Origin: Campylorhamphus procurvoides
Taxonomy: Eukaryota; Chordata; Aves; Passeriformes; Dendrocolaptidae
Assembly: GCA_013396655.1 (NCBI GenBank)
Contig: WBMV01000258.1
Coordinates: 124,001-188,000 of the forward strand
Direction: 5' to 3'
DNA: 64,000 bases
Position 1 is the stretch's first letter; the number at the start of each line of letters is the position of its first letter. Below the pieces are notes generated by a model. The model had not been told where the DNA came from. It ran no database searches and saw only the letters and a list, made by a program, of their open reading frames with translations. Both the position numbers and the translations under genes were made by a program. Shown here piece by piece: positions 1 through 11,580 of the stretch.

Positions 1-870
1 ATAGGCTCAAGAACTCAGTTGTGGAGGAAAAATAGAACTGCCCTTTCTCATCACACCATAAAACATATAATTTGAATTGCAATTAGGATCACTTCTAGGT
101 TCTGATACCTTAGAGCTATTTTGTGTCTTCAGTTCTACCCTTTAATAGTGAAATGAAACTCCTAAAAAAAATAATTACAATGAGAGAGTAAAAGTACCTA
201 CTTGCCATTCAGTGTCAATTTATTGCACTTCAGTAACAGCTGGAAAATGGAAATTCAGAGAGTAACCAAAACAAGAAGTCATTTCAAAAGGATGCAAGGA
301 GCAGCTTTTAAAGCTTAGGGACAGAAAATCCATCCCTGTCAAACATGCTGTGGTTTTAATAGTCCTGCCAAGTGTTCAACTACAGCTAACCAACTAGTTT
401 GCAAAGGAGACACACCAAAAACAAGCTGACACGATAAGGAGGTAAATTAATATTCCCACAGGTTGATTTCTGCACTGTGACTCATGTCAACTCATGCCAC
501 ACAGGAGTTCTCCAACATTCCAAAGCTGAGCAAAAGTATTGCAACACCTCTTTTGATACCAGCCTGTGATAAACACTGATGCCAATTTATAGTGGGTGGA
601 GAAGGAATGTGTGTCCTGCCCTCCCATTACCAACTAATCTTTAGTGTATTCTGCATTAAGCCCCTTCAGCAGTGCAGGAATATTTACTTGCTAAAGGTTA
701 TGAGCCAGGTTTCCAACAAATACCAAACAATTAGTAGCTATTCTGTTCTGGAAATATACCATCTAATCAGGAAAGATTCAAAAGAGATTTTTAATATTTC
801 CTTGCAAACATATACTCAGGGCCTTTCAGAATATGCTAGAATGAACATCCATTTTTATGGAAGGCAATGT

Positions 871-1362
871 GGTGTGTCAGCAGTGGGAATGAGCAGCTAA
901 GGCAGGGAATTCTGTCAGGGAGCTGGCTCAGTGGGCTCAGTGCTCAGAGCACCCAGGTGCCCACTGCTGGGGTGGGGCTGGCACTGGGGCACAGTGTCTG
1001 CAGCAGCCCTGCACTGAAACAGGACACACACAAAGTTTGGTGTGTCAGCAGTGGGAATGAGCAGCTAAGGCAGGAATCCCTGCCAGGGAGCTGGCTCAGT
1101 GGGCTCAGTGCTCAGAGCACCCAGGTGCCCACTGCTGGGGTGGGGCTGGCACTGGGGCACAGTGTCTGCAGCAGCCCTGCACTGAAACAGGACACACACA
1201 AAGTTTGGTGTGTCAGCAGTGGGAATGAGCAGCTAAGGCAGGGAATTCTGTCAGGGAGCTGGCTCAGTGCTCAGAGACACTGTGCCCACTGCTGGGGTGG
1301 GGCTGGCACTGGGGCACAGTGTCTGCAGCAGCCCTGCACTGAAACAGGACACACACAAAGTC
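871..1362 (+). repeat. Minisatellite, three copies of a 168-bp unit
   Basis: Units begin at 871, 1039 and 1207, each with ggtgtgtcagcagtgggaat, giving two exact periods of 168 bp and a third unit of about 156 bp ending near cacacaaag. Copies are nearly identical. Unit 3 lacks about 12 bp in its middle (one of the gggctcagt repeats). Units 1 and 3 share the ggcagggaattctgtc variant that differs in unit 2. Each unit has clustered G-runs (ggggtggggctggcactgggg). Because 168 and 156 are multiples of three, a 195-codon frame stays open across all copies; this is most likely an artefact of the period. It lies within a TRAK1 intron. Confidence 0.95.
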
Positions 1363-4300
1363 TGAATAAGGGTGAGGCTGCACACAATACAAACAAACCT
1401 TCATATCCTGACTCATTATTTCCAAGGAACTTCAGTGCATTTAAATTATTTTAACCTCCACTTATCAATAAAACCCATCTAACTTCTGCACAATTGGCTG
1501 CTGCTGAGAATGCTGCATTTGGAACAAAGATTCTCTGGAAGCAAACAGGACTAAAACCAGCAGATGAAACAGCAGCACTTGGATGTAAAACATGTTGGTG
1601 AAGAAATGTGGGTATTTTGGGGTGGGCTCTTCAGGGAGGGGGGATATAAACTGGTCACTGAGTGTGTGCTTTCTATTAATATACACAGTCAAGCAAAGTT
1701 AGTTTGTTGAAATGTTCACAGCTTTCACATTTCCCACTCCTGCAATATCCCACACAGATTCTCTTCTGCCACTCAATCACAAGGACAGCATGTTAGTTTT
1801 GCAGAGAAGGAAAGAAGCGAGATGAAGTGGGAACACGCTTATCTGGATATTTACAGCTGAGCAGACTAAAGACAAAAAATATCTCTATACTAAAATGTAC
1901 ATTGCCTTATGTGGCTTTTAAGGAGAAGCAGCTCAGGTCTGACAGGATGAAGAACAGGGATTCAATGAAGGAATGAAGAAAAAGGAGTGACATAGCAAAA
2001 AAGCAGAAAACGCTAGCAACATTTATACAAACATAAGCAAGGTTCAACCATATTTATCAAGTATAAAGGACATGGAAACAAAACAAGAATGTGAATGAGA
2101 ATTTTGGCTGCATACTCAGAGCAAGGGCTGTTCCAGAGACTGCTGGAAACGGGTTAGGGCTTTCATAAGGCTCTCAGAGATTTCAGTGCCATATCCCAAT
2201 TCAGCATCCCCTGACACTCAGGGTAACAACAGGTTCACTCTGTGTCCACAGGGATGGAGACAGAAGGGGCTACAAGGATGGGGGAGATGAGGGGTCACCA
2301 CACTGCTGTAAGCAAGGCAGAGATAAGGCACTCCTAAGAGATCAAGGACAACAAGCAATAACATTAGTCACTATTGCTCAGTTGAAAAGAAAGTTAGGGA
2401 GCTTGCTGATAACTGTTTTGGTGGAGTGGAAAATAGAACAGAGGAGAGAAGCTCTAAACAGCAACTGTAAAGAGAACAGGTGGCAAAAATATTCCAGCAT
2501 GAGGAGGAGGAAAATAGGGTTAGGGGTGAAAGTTATAGAGAAAAGCAAGAGCAGGAGACAGAGCAGCTCAGGCCAACATAAAAGGGTTAGAAGCCTCAGC
2601 ACGTGTGACAAACAGGGCAAACAGTGACTGGAAGGGCAAAAAGGAAGAGACACCATTTCCTCCAGAAGGAATTACACAAACTCATGCCCAGCCAAAGCAG
2701 GAAAGAGCCAATTGCACAGTCAGAGTCATCTGGAATTGTAGACAATCAGACTCTTACGCATTAGCACGGAATTGTTGAGGTAGAAATACCCAAGTAATGG
2801 AAGAAACCACACAAAAAGTAATTTGATCTAAAGTCAATCTGGATTGTTCTAGGGAGCATTGTTCATTAGAACAATTTTAGCCTAAGAAACAAGCAGGGGG
2901 ACAAGCCTATTCACGAAGATTTCCTGGAGTATCCACCTGTTTGTTTAGTTGGTTGGTAGGTTGGGGGGGTTTCTGTATTTTGTTTCACCCAAGTTGCATT
3001 GCATGCCAGTTTTTGAAGAATGTCTTTGTTTTTCTCTAGAAAGCCACCTAAATGAGCCCAGACTGTTATACTGTTATTTTTCATGGTAAGAGTCTACAGA
3101 AGTTCCACCTTTTCCTGTTTTTGGGTCTGTCACAGTCTGGGATGGGAACAGCTCCTTTCCTACTCAAATACACACTCAGCACTTTCCCTCTCCCCATTCC
3201 ACCTACACAAAGGATTTTGTTAATGCCAAGGTGACAACTGCCACTCACATTATAAAACATAATATTTGAAAATGTGTCTAAAAAGCACAGTGGAAAAGTT
3301 ATTTATAGACGTTTCAACTTACCATAATGTTCATTAACACAAGTGATTCAAATAGAATGTGACATTTTATTGTCTATTTCCAACTACTCCTACCAAATAT
3401 AGCCTCTAAAGGGTCTTATGTAAAAGAATTAATTAATTCATTATTCCAACACTATAAAGACTCTGTAAAGATTTATCAACTGTAAATTTTGAGCATTTTT
3501 TGATTTGATTTTGCAAGGCATTTAAAAATGCAAGATGAAGTCATCATCCCTGTGTCAGTCATCACAGAGATGCATTCCATCTGAGGTAACAGTGAGTCAT
3601 TACATTACCTATTAAGTAATAGCATTAAAACCTTATATCCTGATCTAAGTTCAGACTGGTTTTTAATTTGAAGAATAAGACATAATTATTAATAAAGGAA
3701 ACCAAATGAAGCCATGTCCTTTAAATGGGAATCTGTGAGTGCCCCTCTGACAAGGAATTCATGAACAATTTCATCAGAGAAATAATCCTGGAGGATATTA
3801 TCTTGTGATGATTTCTATCAGTTTTAATGCACCACCCCTGATTTCCAGTGTTACATTTACCCAAAAGGGTGAGCTGGGTGGGACTCACAATTGGATGCTC
3901 ACACACATCTGAGCTCCAGAGACTCCATGTATGGCAGTGAAATTGGCCCTCTAACTATGCTTCGATCTGGCTTAAAATAGATATTCAAAGCAGGTCAGCT
4001 GAGCTGCAACTGCCTATCCTGCTCTGCTGAATGCAAAAGGAATCTCAGGAAAACGACTCTGGTATCAATAAATACAAGGCAGAAAAATCAAAACCCCATC
4101 AGCAGACAGGCATCTCTCATAACATGCCATGAGCTTCAGGTTTTCGGAAAAGCTCGGTTTTTTACTATAAAGATGCCTTTTGTCTCCTGTCACAATTAAA
4201 AGAGCTTTCTCCATCAACAATAAATGCCAATACTATTTTAAATCCAAATTAATATGCCAGTCTCAAAAGCCAAAGACTGTATCTTCCACTGTACCTCTCC

Positions 4301-6091
4301 AATCCTCCTCTTTTGCACACTTGAAGAGGGAGAAGCAAAAGAAAGGTGAACCCCATCAAATTGTATGGACCCTGAGAGAGGACTGACAGCACTACACTCC
4401 ATCATGTAAAAACTCTTATTTCAATTAAAAGATAATAGCAATATAACCATGTAAAAAAGCACTGTGCCTTACCTGCTGGAGAGTATTTCCCTACCAGGCA
4501 TTAACCCCTGCTGTCCCTCAGGAGAACTCCCCAAACACTTTGGGCAGACAGCCAGCACACACTCCACCTGAGTCTCTGCAGATCTCGACTTGTGGGAGAA
4601 GGATGTTGGGCAGGGGCTCCCAGGAAAGTCTGTAAGCCCCAAATCAACCACCACAGGGCTCCTGAGGTATTGAAATGCCAGCCCCAGACCTGTTGCTTAT
4701 CCCACTCAGCACACACCTTGAGATGGAAGTGATGAGCAGCTCAGCTCTCAGCTCACACACCCAGCCATGCCACACTCCCACATCAATGGCACTTGGGCTG
4801 TGCAGATAAAGGGCCAGAAATAAACCTGACTACCTGGGGGGAGAGAAATCAGCTACAGCTTCTGCTGACAGGACAACTGGTCTGTTCCTTAAGCTTCTAA
4901 AAGCAGGCCAACTCAGCCTGTTACATCATGTGGATTAATCAGATGCTCCAGTATTTACTAGGGTTAAACCAGAGGATAAAGGTTACATAATGGATTCAAT
5001 CCAACTTAAAGTGGTTGGATCTCTCACATAAATATGCACCTTTTCCCTTTGAACACCTGGACAGGAATAGTCAAGTAAATACAAGAGAAGTTCAAGGTTA
5101 ACAAGCTTCTGAAATTGTATTCAGTTTCAAAATCTAGTCCTGAGAAACAAATGGAGGCACATGCCATTCAAAAAAACAATAAAAACCCCTTCATATTTTG
5201 TCACCCTTATCTTTACACTTCGTGTCCCCTCTGATCATGCTATCAAAGCACTCTCATAGAAATATTTATGAAATATTCATGAAATGTCTTTGTGTATTAC
5301 ATACATACATCCTTACCCCTTTCTGTTCTTTGCTTTACTGTGATTTTTGACTGGCCTCGTTTAGGCTGAGCTCTTGAACCAGAATAAAATCCACATGCAA
5401 CTACTGCATTCCTAAAGGCTGCATGTTGTTTCACAGTGCCATCAATAAGGAATCCTGATTTTTCCATGCTGCAGAGAATACAGTTTTAGCCATTCCTTAT
5501 CCTTTCTTGTGTGCCTTCTATTGGAAACCTGATGAAAACATTCAGTGCTCTGATAAAGAAACAATCACCCAAGCAAACATTACCCAAAAACTGCAAGAGG
5601 CCCAAAAGATAATGCTTGCCACAGTTTATAATTCTTCCAAATCAAAAAGCTAACCTTGTTTTTAAGAATCTGCAGTCCTTAATGCCTTTCTCTGACAAAT
5701 AACCAGAGAGAAAACATGCACTGCCCAGGAACACACTGAATATAGACAGGTTATTGGTAATGCCTTAAAAACAGAGCCTTAAAACTCAAACCACTAGCGA
5801 ATCTCACCACCAGGGTATTTAAATACAGCTCAGTTATCATACATACAGTTAGCTTTTCCAATATTCCTTCCCCTGCCCAAAGACTGTTCCTACAGTGCAC
5901 AGCTGCTCTGCCACTCCCTTCAGAGCCAGGCAAGAGACAGCAGAGCCTCTGCCATCGCTGCTCCCGAGAGATGCTGAGGTGCAAGAGATGCTGCCTCTTC
6001 CAAGGGGCTGCCTTCTTAAACCCATGCAAGAACGATGCTCCACCCTTACAGGTCCAAATTCTGCCACAAGAGACTGGAAAGCAATATTTAC
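1363..6091. other. TRAK1 intron, no exon recognised
   Basis: Lies downstream of the MQKF exon in the direction of transcription. I looked on the minus strand for the next exon (LCAERVGQMTKTYND) and did not find it. It holds a T/G-rich low-complexity tract near 2937-2990 and an exon-like segment at 4473-4588 that does not fit the reading frame. Frames of 60-92 codons here match nothing I know. Confidence 0.7.
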
Positions 6092-6155
6092 CATCCGTAC
6101 ATTCCTCATAGTACCAGTCCAGTTCATAATAATCTGCTTCGATAAATTTCTGCAT
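6092..6155 (-). CDS. TRAK1: TRAK1 alternative first coding exon (short N-terminus)
   Basis: This exon encodes 21 residues starting MQKFIEADYYE and ending YYEECTD, plus the first base of the next codon. From memory, a known mammalian TRAK1 isoform (the KIAA1042 form) has an almost identical N-terminus, with Ser where this has Thr near the end. The ATG is at 6155, with A at -3. An in-frame TGA at 6170-6168, five codons upstream, fixes this start unless a splice intervenes. The exon ends at 6092, directly followed on the minus strand by a GTAAAT donor. The donor falls after base 1 of a codon, the same phase as the end of the 12894..13088 exon, so both can join the same downstream exon (expected LCAERVGQM, outside the window). 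The peptide is acidic and aromatic and replaces the long form's N-terminal region. TRAK1 is a cytoplasmic adaptor joining mitochondrial Miro to kinesin-1 and dynein. The identification relies on recalled protein similarity. Confidence 0.9.
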
Positions 6156-6157
6156 AG

Positions 6158-6181
6158 TCAGTATCCTTCATTCAGCGACAT
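6158..6181 (-). other. Upstream ORF in the leader of the TRAK1 short form
   Basis: Seven codons, Met-Ser-Leu-Asn-Glu-Gly-Tyr, then TGA. The stop ends two bases before the MQKF start codon at 6155. Its own start has a weak context (T at -3). A second ATG at 6171 begins an out-of-frame ORF that overlaps the main start. Both are in the mRNA only if transcription starts upstream of 6181, or if the leader is spliced in at an upstream acceptor (one possible TTAG lies just right, about 6205). The layout resembles termination-reinitiation control, but that is inference. Confidence 0.4.
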
Positions 6182-6496
6182 GGAGGAGATCTCACTTCTC
6201 TGCTAAGGTCAGGTGAAATGCAGCCATGCCTTCCTGCCCTTGCAGGATCCCAGAGCACAGGGCAGCTCCTGGCAGGCTGAGGAAGAGCTGCACATCTTCA
6301 CTGAGCCCACGACTGAAACAAACAGGGGCTGTCGAGAGTGTATGGGGGGGGGAAATAAAAAAATAAAATAAAATAAAACCCAGGAAAAGGATGCAGAAAG
6401 GAAGCAGATGCCCTGGCAGCTCCTGTGATAAAGGAGCTGTGCCCAGGAGCCTGGGCTGGGTGGTACCGAACTCCTCCTATGAGGAGGCTGATGTGC

Positions 6497-6504
6497 TGAC
6501 GTGG
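6497..6504. promoter_or_regulatory. CRE-like site (TGACGTGG)
   Basis: TGACGTGG is a CREB/ATF-type half-palindrome variant and one of few CpG-containing motifs in this region. It lies about 340 bp upstream of the alternative start codon and 70 bp from the X-box-like site. An eight-base match can occur by chance. Confidence 0.25.
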
Positions 6505-6572
6505 GGGACACACACACACCCCCCCCCTCTGCCTGGCTGCTGCTCCTCCATCCTCCCTCCATCCCTGGCAGG

Positions 6573-6586
6573 GTTGCCATGGAGAC
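6573..6586. promoter_or_regulatory. RFX X-box-like palindrome
   Basis: The sequence gttgccatggagac is close to the RFX consensus GTTGCCATGGNAAC, with an imperfect right half. It lies about 420 bp upstream of the ATG at 6155. RFX factors drive ciliary and neuronal genes. A functional role here is inferred from the motif and position only. Confidence 0.35.
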
Positions 6587-9500
6587 AGGCTGGCTCCAAA
6601 AGCAATGCAGAGATGAAGGAAATGCATTTTGCTCTTTCTGCTCTCCAGCCTAGAAGGAGCCCTCCATACTGGGAACAGAAATCCTTGCTCAGAAAGATGA
6701 TACAACCCGTGGCTGCTGCTCCCAGAACAAGAGCATCGTGCTGCTGCAATTCCCTGGGGACAGGAGAGACATTAATAATGAAAAACTAGTCCATTACCAC
6801 TCCCCTCCACAGAGTTTGATAAAAGCCTGCCTTCCTCATGGAAAAAAAACCCCAAATTATGTTACTGCTTTGTTACACTATTCTGGTCTGATGTAATAGA
6901 ATCCTTGCTACATTCTGCTATTGCAAAATGCCAAACCAAAAAAAAAAAAAAGAATCAGCAAAATCAGGACAGCAAAGTATTTCTCCTTGCAAAAAAAAGC
7001 TTATCTGTTACTAACATTTTGCCCTCTCCATGAAACACTGACCCTTTTTTCCTCCAAGGCTCTAAGCTACCTAGCTGAAAAGAAGAGGTTAGAAGAGGTT
7101 TTTGTTCCTTTATTCCTAAAAGCACTGAAGGTCATCACACAGAACAGCATAATGTGTGTGTTCAATGTCTTGGAAATGAAAGAGAACACCCTTGCAGCCC
7201 CAAATAAAATTGTGTTTAAGCCATTAGAAGAGGACCTGTCTGAGGAAGAGAAGGCACTAAACCCTCAGACCCAGCAATTCAAAAAGCATCCCTGAATCTG
7301 TGCAGGTGGAGTTACCAAAGGATTGGCACCCATTTGGCTCACACCCAGCACGTATCCCTCACCCATTCCCCCCAGTTTTAGGAACCTCTGTTTCCTTGCA
7401 GACCCCACTCATGTCTATTCTAGATTGTTCTCATTTATTCCGTGCCCTGACTGGCACTGCAACAGCAATAGGTAAGGGATAGTTAAGCTATGCAGAGGAA
7501 AATGCATTGGTTTCATGATCACATCAGTATTTCAGCTTTCCTGGTGTAAGAAATGATCCCTGCAGTAACTCTGAGTCTTGCAGACTTTGTTATGCACACT
7601 CACAAGGAAAAAACTACACATGCTATTAAATGCAATTAAGGCCATACTTAAAATACTGTCAGAGAAAAATAAAGGTTCCTATGGCAACATCAACTCCATT
7701 GCTCTGCATATAAGCCATTTGTTCCACTGGTATTATTTTTGTCCAAAAGGTAATTTCAGTCTGGTAATGCTATTAAATAAGCATTTAAAATAGAAAGAAT
7801 GAACACTGGTTACCAGCTTAAATTGCTGCAGGGACACTCTCCTTTTTATCTGCTGGCATTTGAAACAAAAGAAATCTTCAACATTCTGGAATTTTCTTCT
7901 CACTGTCCTCCCTGCTACACACACAGAGTCCTGTTCAATGAGGCAGCATAAAAATAGTCCAAGGTAGGGGTTTAGGGCTTTTGTTTGTTGGTTTTATTGA
8001 TATTTTTCTACAGATCTGATTGGAAACATACTGGTATGATCCAGATAGGCATTATTTTGATGGAGAGAAAATCACTTGTGTGGCCAAATGATTTCAGAAC
8101 TCAAGAGACTTGGAAATAGAGAGTAAGTGTATTATCTTCCCAGCACGAAGACAGAAACCCTGGGCAGGCAGAATACCACACATCCAGGTGTTCACTCACA
8201 AGTATCCCTTCAATTACATGAGAAATAGTAGCTCTCTAAAGCTGGAAGGGCTGTCAAGGTGAGTGGGAATGTGTGACCAAGCCAACAAGGCAGCTGCACA
8301 CCTGTAGGATCTGTTTCCAACCTTTGCAGCCCCACCTGTCCCTCCTGCACTGCTGTATTGGATCCATCTCATGCCAAACTCCTCAGAGCAGCACGTTTTG
8401 CTGGTGGACTGATGCTACAAACATTGAGCCTCTGTGTATTCAAATCTCCATAATTCAAGACTTGCTTTCTCCTATTCCAAAGCTAAATAGTTATTCACGT
8501 TCACTCAGCATTCCCTTCCAGCTGCCATATTTTGTCCGACTTTTCTATGTTTCCATCTAACTAAACCAACCTCTCTCCTTTGGTTTGCTCTCCACAGCAA
8601 GACAAATAGACTGCTAAGGAATTCCAGTAGCCAACTGTGAACAGCTGGCTGAGCATCCCTTCAGTTTGTGACTACAAAGGGGTACAATAAAGGCAAAAAA
8701 GCTGAAATAAATCCATGCCAGAGGTCAACACTGATCTACTTAAATTAACCAGGTTATAAAAAAGCCCCACACAGACTCTTTTCCTTGTCTGAAGTGAATT
8801 TTGGACCAAGCTCATTTCAGCACCCCCCAGCAGGACTCTGGGGGCTGCAGTGACCTATGCTGCTGGGCTGCAGAGCAGCAAAAGTCACCTCTGCTGGCAA
8901 ATCAAGGATCCAAAGGATGCCACCACCATAAATCCTGTGTGCCCATGCTTAGTCATTGTCAGCTTTGGTTTCCAAACCCTTCCCAGTTTCAGGAGGGTCC
9001 TCTGAAACTGAGCACAGGAGCTGGATGGAGCATTTCCATGGCAGCTGCAGCAGTGTGTTATCTCCCATCCCATTAACTGGGGCTCACATTTCTTCTCTTG
9101 GCTCCAGCTTCCCATCAGGATGCCCAGATAATGAACCACCCTATCACATCATCATGTTCTGCAGTCACCAACACTCAGGATAGAGCTGCCCATCCCACTA
9201 ACAGTGTCTGGAGCCCTTTTTCTGAGAGCAGCAGCTCTACAGGCCACCACAATGCAAAATAGCTGCCATAACACATACTTTGCAAACTGACATGTTTTAA
9301 ACTGACTTTAAAAAAAAGTTATTAAAGAGCATTAAAAAGGCAAGCAAGCTTATTTAAAAGCCCAACTGATCTTCAAGGATGGGCTGACACACTTATTTCT
9401 AAATTGGAATATCATTTACTGAAGAGTTCCTGGTGTTTCACCTTCTAAAAGAATTCTGAGCAGGAGCCATCCTGTGACTGCACCCTTGGTAAGAGCAAAC

Positions 9501-10395
9501 AACTTTGCAACTCAGGACAAGGAACTCTTCCACTGCACTATTTTGCTTAGCAAGAGGTCTTGCTTAGCCTGAAAAGAGTAGGACCCAGAGCTCTAAAGCA
9601 TTGTCAGCAGCAGCTTTTAGAACTGGTGTTTAGAAAAATGGGCGCTTCAGCTTTGATTGACTCTCCATCATCACAATGGGATGAATATTCAGGGCTTCAA
9701 AATGGTACAGGAGCTTCCTACAGATGGGACAGAGCTGGTTGGATTATGGTGCAACATCAGAGCACACTGACCTCACCTGATGCAGGGAAGGGTCTGAACG
9801 TTCTCCCACTGAAACAAAATGATTTCACATGAGACAGGGACACTCAGATGAAATGAAAGTACTTAATGACAAAAAGCTATTTTCCACATGAAAGGATTAG
9901 TTCTCCCTTCCCCCCAATAATTACTGGAGAGCACTATTTCTGCATTTATATAAAACCAAAATTGATGTTGTCTTTGGCAACCTTCCTGCAAAGCCAGCTG
10001 TGTAGTTTAATTAAGATATCACTAGGCATACCTAAACACTGCAAATGAGAGCATAACAGCAAGAGGCAGACATTTAAGAGAATACACCTCTGTCTAGAAT
10101 TAAGAAAATCAAGAAGAATAAAGCTTTAAAGAATCACATTTTTGCAAACAGTCCACCACCTGGATATAATGTAAATTACAGCCTCTTTTTTTTTGTATAT
10201 TTTTCCTGGAGACAGCAAAACCATTTGTAAAATGAAGTTGAGCTTAATATCATGCTTGATTGCATAGACAAAAATATGACAGCAGCATGGTTATGACCTA
10301 TTTTTCTAACAAGGAAGGAAAAATCCCAGTGAGAGTCATGATTGCAGCTTCCTGGGAGAGGAAAGGAATGCATTACACTGGGGGAATACAGAATA

Positions 10396-10462
10396 AGGGA
10401 CCCAGCACTGGACTCAGCACTCCAGGTGTGGCCTCACCAATGCCAAGCAAAGAGGGAAGGAA
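10396..10462 (-). mobile_element. CR1 LINE relic
   Basis: The plus strand reads gacccagcactggactcagc followed by actccaggtgtggcctcacc, which matches the internal part of avian CR1 elements (antisense). It parallels the segment at about 13662-13718 in the longer CR1 fragment here. It is short and degraded; the boundaries are approximate. CR1 sense runs on the minus strand, the same direction as TRAK1. Confidence 0.55.
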
Positions 10463-11395
10463 ATAATGACAGAGATGTGCTCTGGAGCTCTGGAATGGAA
10501 AAGAACAGCTGTAGGCATAACACCATACAGTTCCTCCCTATTGCCTTCTTTCACAATTGCCAATTAAATTTTAAAAACTAATTCCTTACATCATCTATCC
10601 CAGGTTATAGCTTAACTCCACCCCTAAAAAAAGCTGTGAGTAAATTAAAATGCTTGGATATTCAACTCCTCATTTTTCTACCAGTATCTTCAAAATTAAT
10701 TCAAAAGGAGGTTTAAGTAGCCTTGTGTCCACCCTCCCGAGTGACACAGCCCAGCAGATTCTGTGACTGCCACCCCTTGTGGTCAGGAACTGGACTGAGC
10801 ACCTCAGAAACAACAAGCCCCATCAAGGCAGAAAATCTGCTCTAATGAGCCAGAGCAGTGTTGCTGAGGGTCACTGCTGGCTCTTACCCTGTGTGAATCA
10901 GAACAGGGGGAAACTCCTCACATTTCCACCAACAGGCTATAAACCAACATCAACCTCAAGGGAACTGCAAGGACATTTTTCCTAAGTCATTCAGGACTCA
11001 AACTTGCCAAGAGACAAGTTCCAGTACTTGTTCACACCCTCCTCAAGGTGTTTAAAACAAACTGAACAGGTACAGGAGGAGTGGCTTAATTGCAAATGAA
11101 TCATTGTGCAAGCAGCCACACCTTGGAAAACACTCTCCAAAGTGATGATGGTACAATTCACAGGGCTTTTCTGCCAGTTTACTTCAAATACTATTGTTAT
11201 TTTCATAGTTAATTTCGGCAGAAATCAATGTTTACAAACAGTACAATAATTTCCAAACATGCCAGTGTATCATGACCTTGCACTCTCATGTATACATACA
11301 CAGTCTATAACTTGTGCACAATAACAGAACCAAGGTAAATCAGAGATCTCAGTTTCCAGGGTAACAGCCTAAGGCTCAATCCAAACTGATCATCC

Positions 11396-11580
11396 CTATG
11401 TGTCTCCTCTGGACTGGCTCCAACAGGTCCATGTCCACAACTGGCTTTCCTGGCTGCAAACACACACTGCTGGATCACACTGGCCCATCAAGCAATGTCC
11501 CCAAGTCCTTCCCCTCTCAGCTGTCCTCAATACACTCTCCACCCACCCTGTACTTTGTGTCCATCCCCAAGTCACACAGC
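11396..11580 (-). mobile_element. CR1 LINE relic
   Basis: The plus strand contains tcctctggactggctccaac and cccaagtccttcccctctca, hallmarks of the antisense of the avian CR1 3' region. Both have counterparts in the CR1 at 13178-13895 (near 13619 and 13846), but the part between them is mostly missing, so this copy has an internal deletion. The remaining overlapping frames of 77-109 codons are explained by this relic and chance. The orientation is minus; the right boundary is vague. Confidence 0.6.

Larger units (their letters stand above)
6182..6790 (-). promoter_or_regulatory. Putative alternative promoter and 5' leader of TRAK1 short form
   Basis: This lies immediately upstream (minus strand) of the MQKF first exon and is more GC-rich than surrounding introns. 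It holds a palindromic RFX-type X-box-like site at 6573-6586 (gttgccatggagac) and a CRE-like tgacgtgg at 6497-6504. No convincing TATA box was seen. Simple repeats are embedded: a nine-G run plus (AAAAT)n at 6344-6378, and a CA run followed by poly-C at 6508-6527. A first exon without a good upstream coding acceptor implies a promoter nearby, but the transcription start cannot be placed from sequence alone. ORFs crossing this segment in several frames look like composition effects. Confidence 0.4.

Noticed and set aside
867..1454. 195-codon open frame
   Set aside because: It is produced by the minisatellite whose period is a multiple of three; it uses a non-ATG start and has no protein-like features.
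5751..6091. Continuation of the MQKF frame past the donor
   Set aside because: Readthrough of the intron. The GTAAAT donor at the codon where known TRAK1 isoforms switch exons gives a better explanation.
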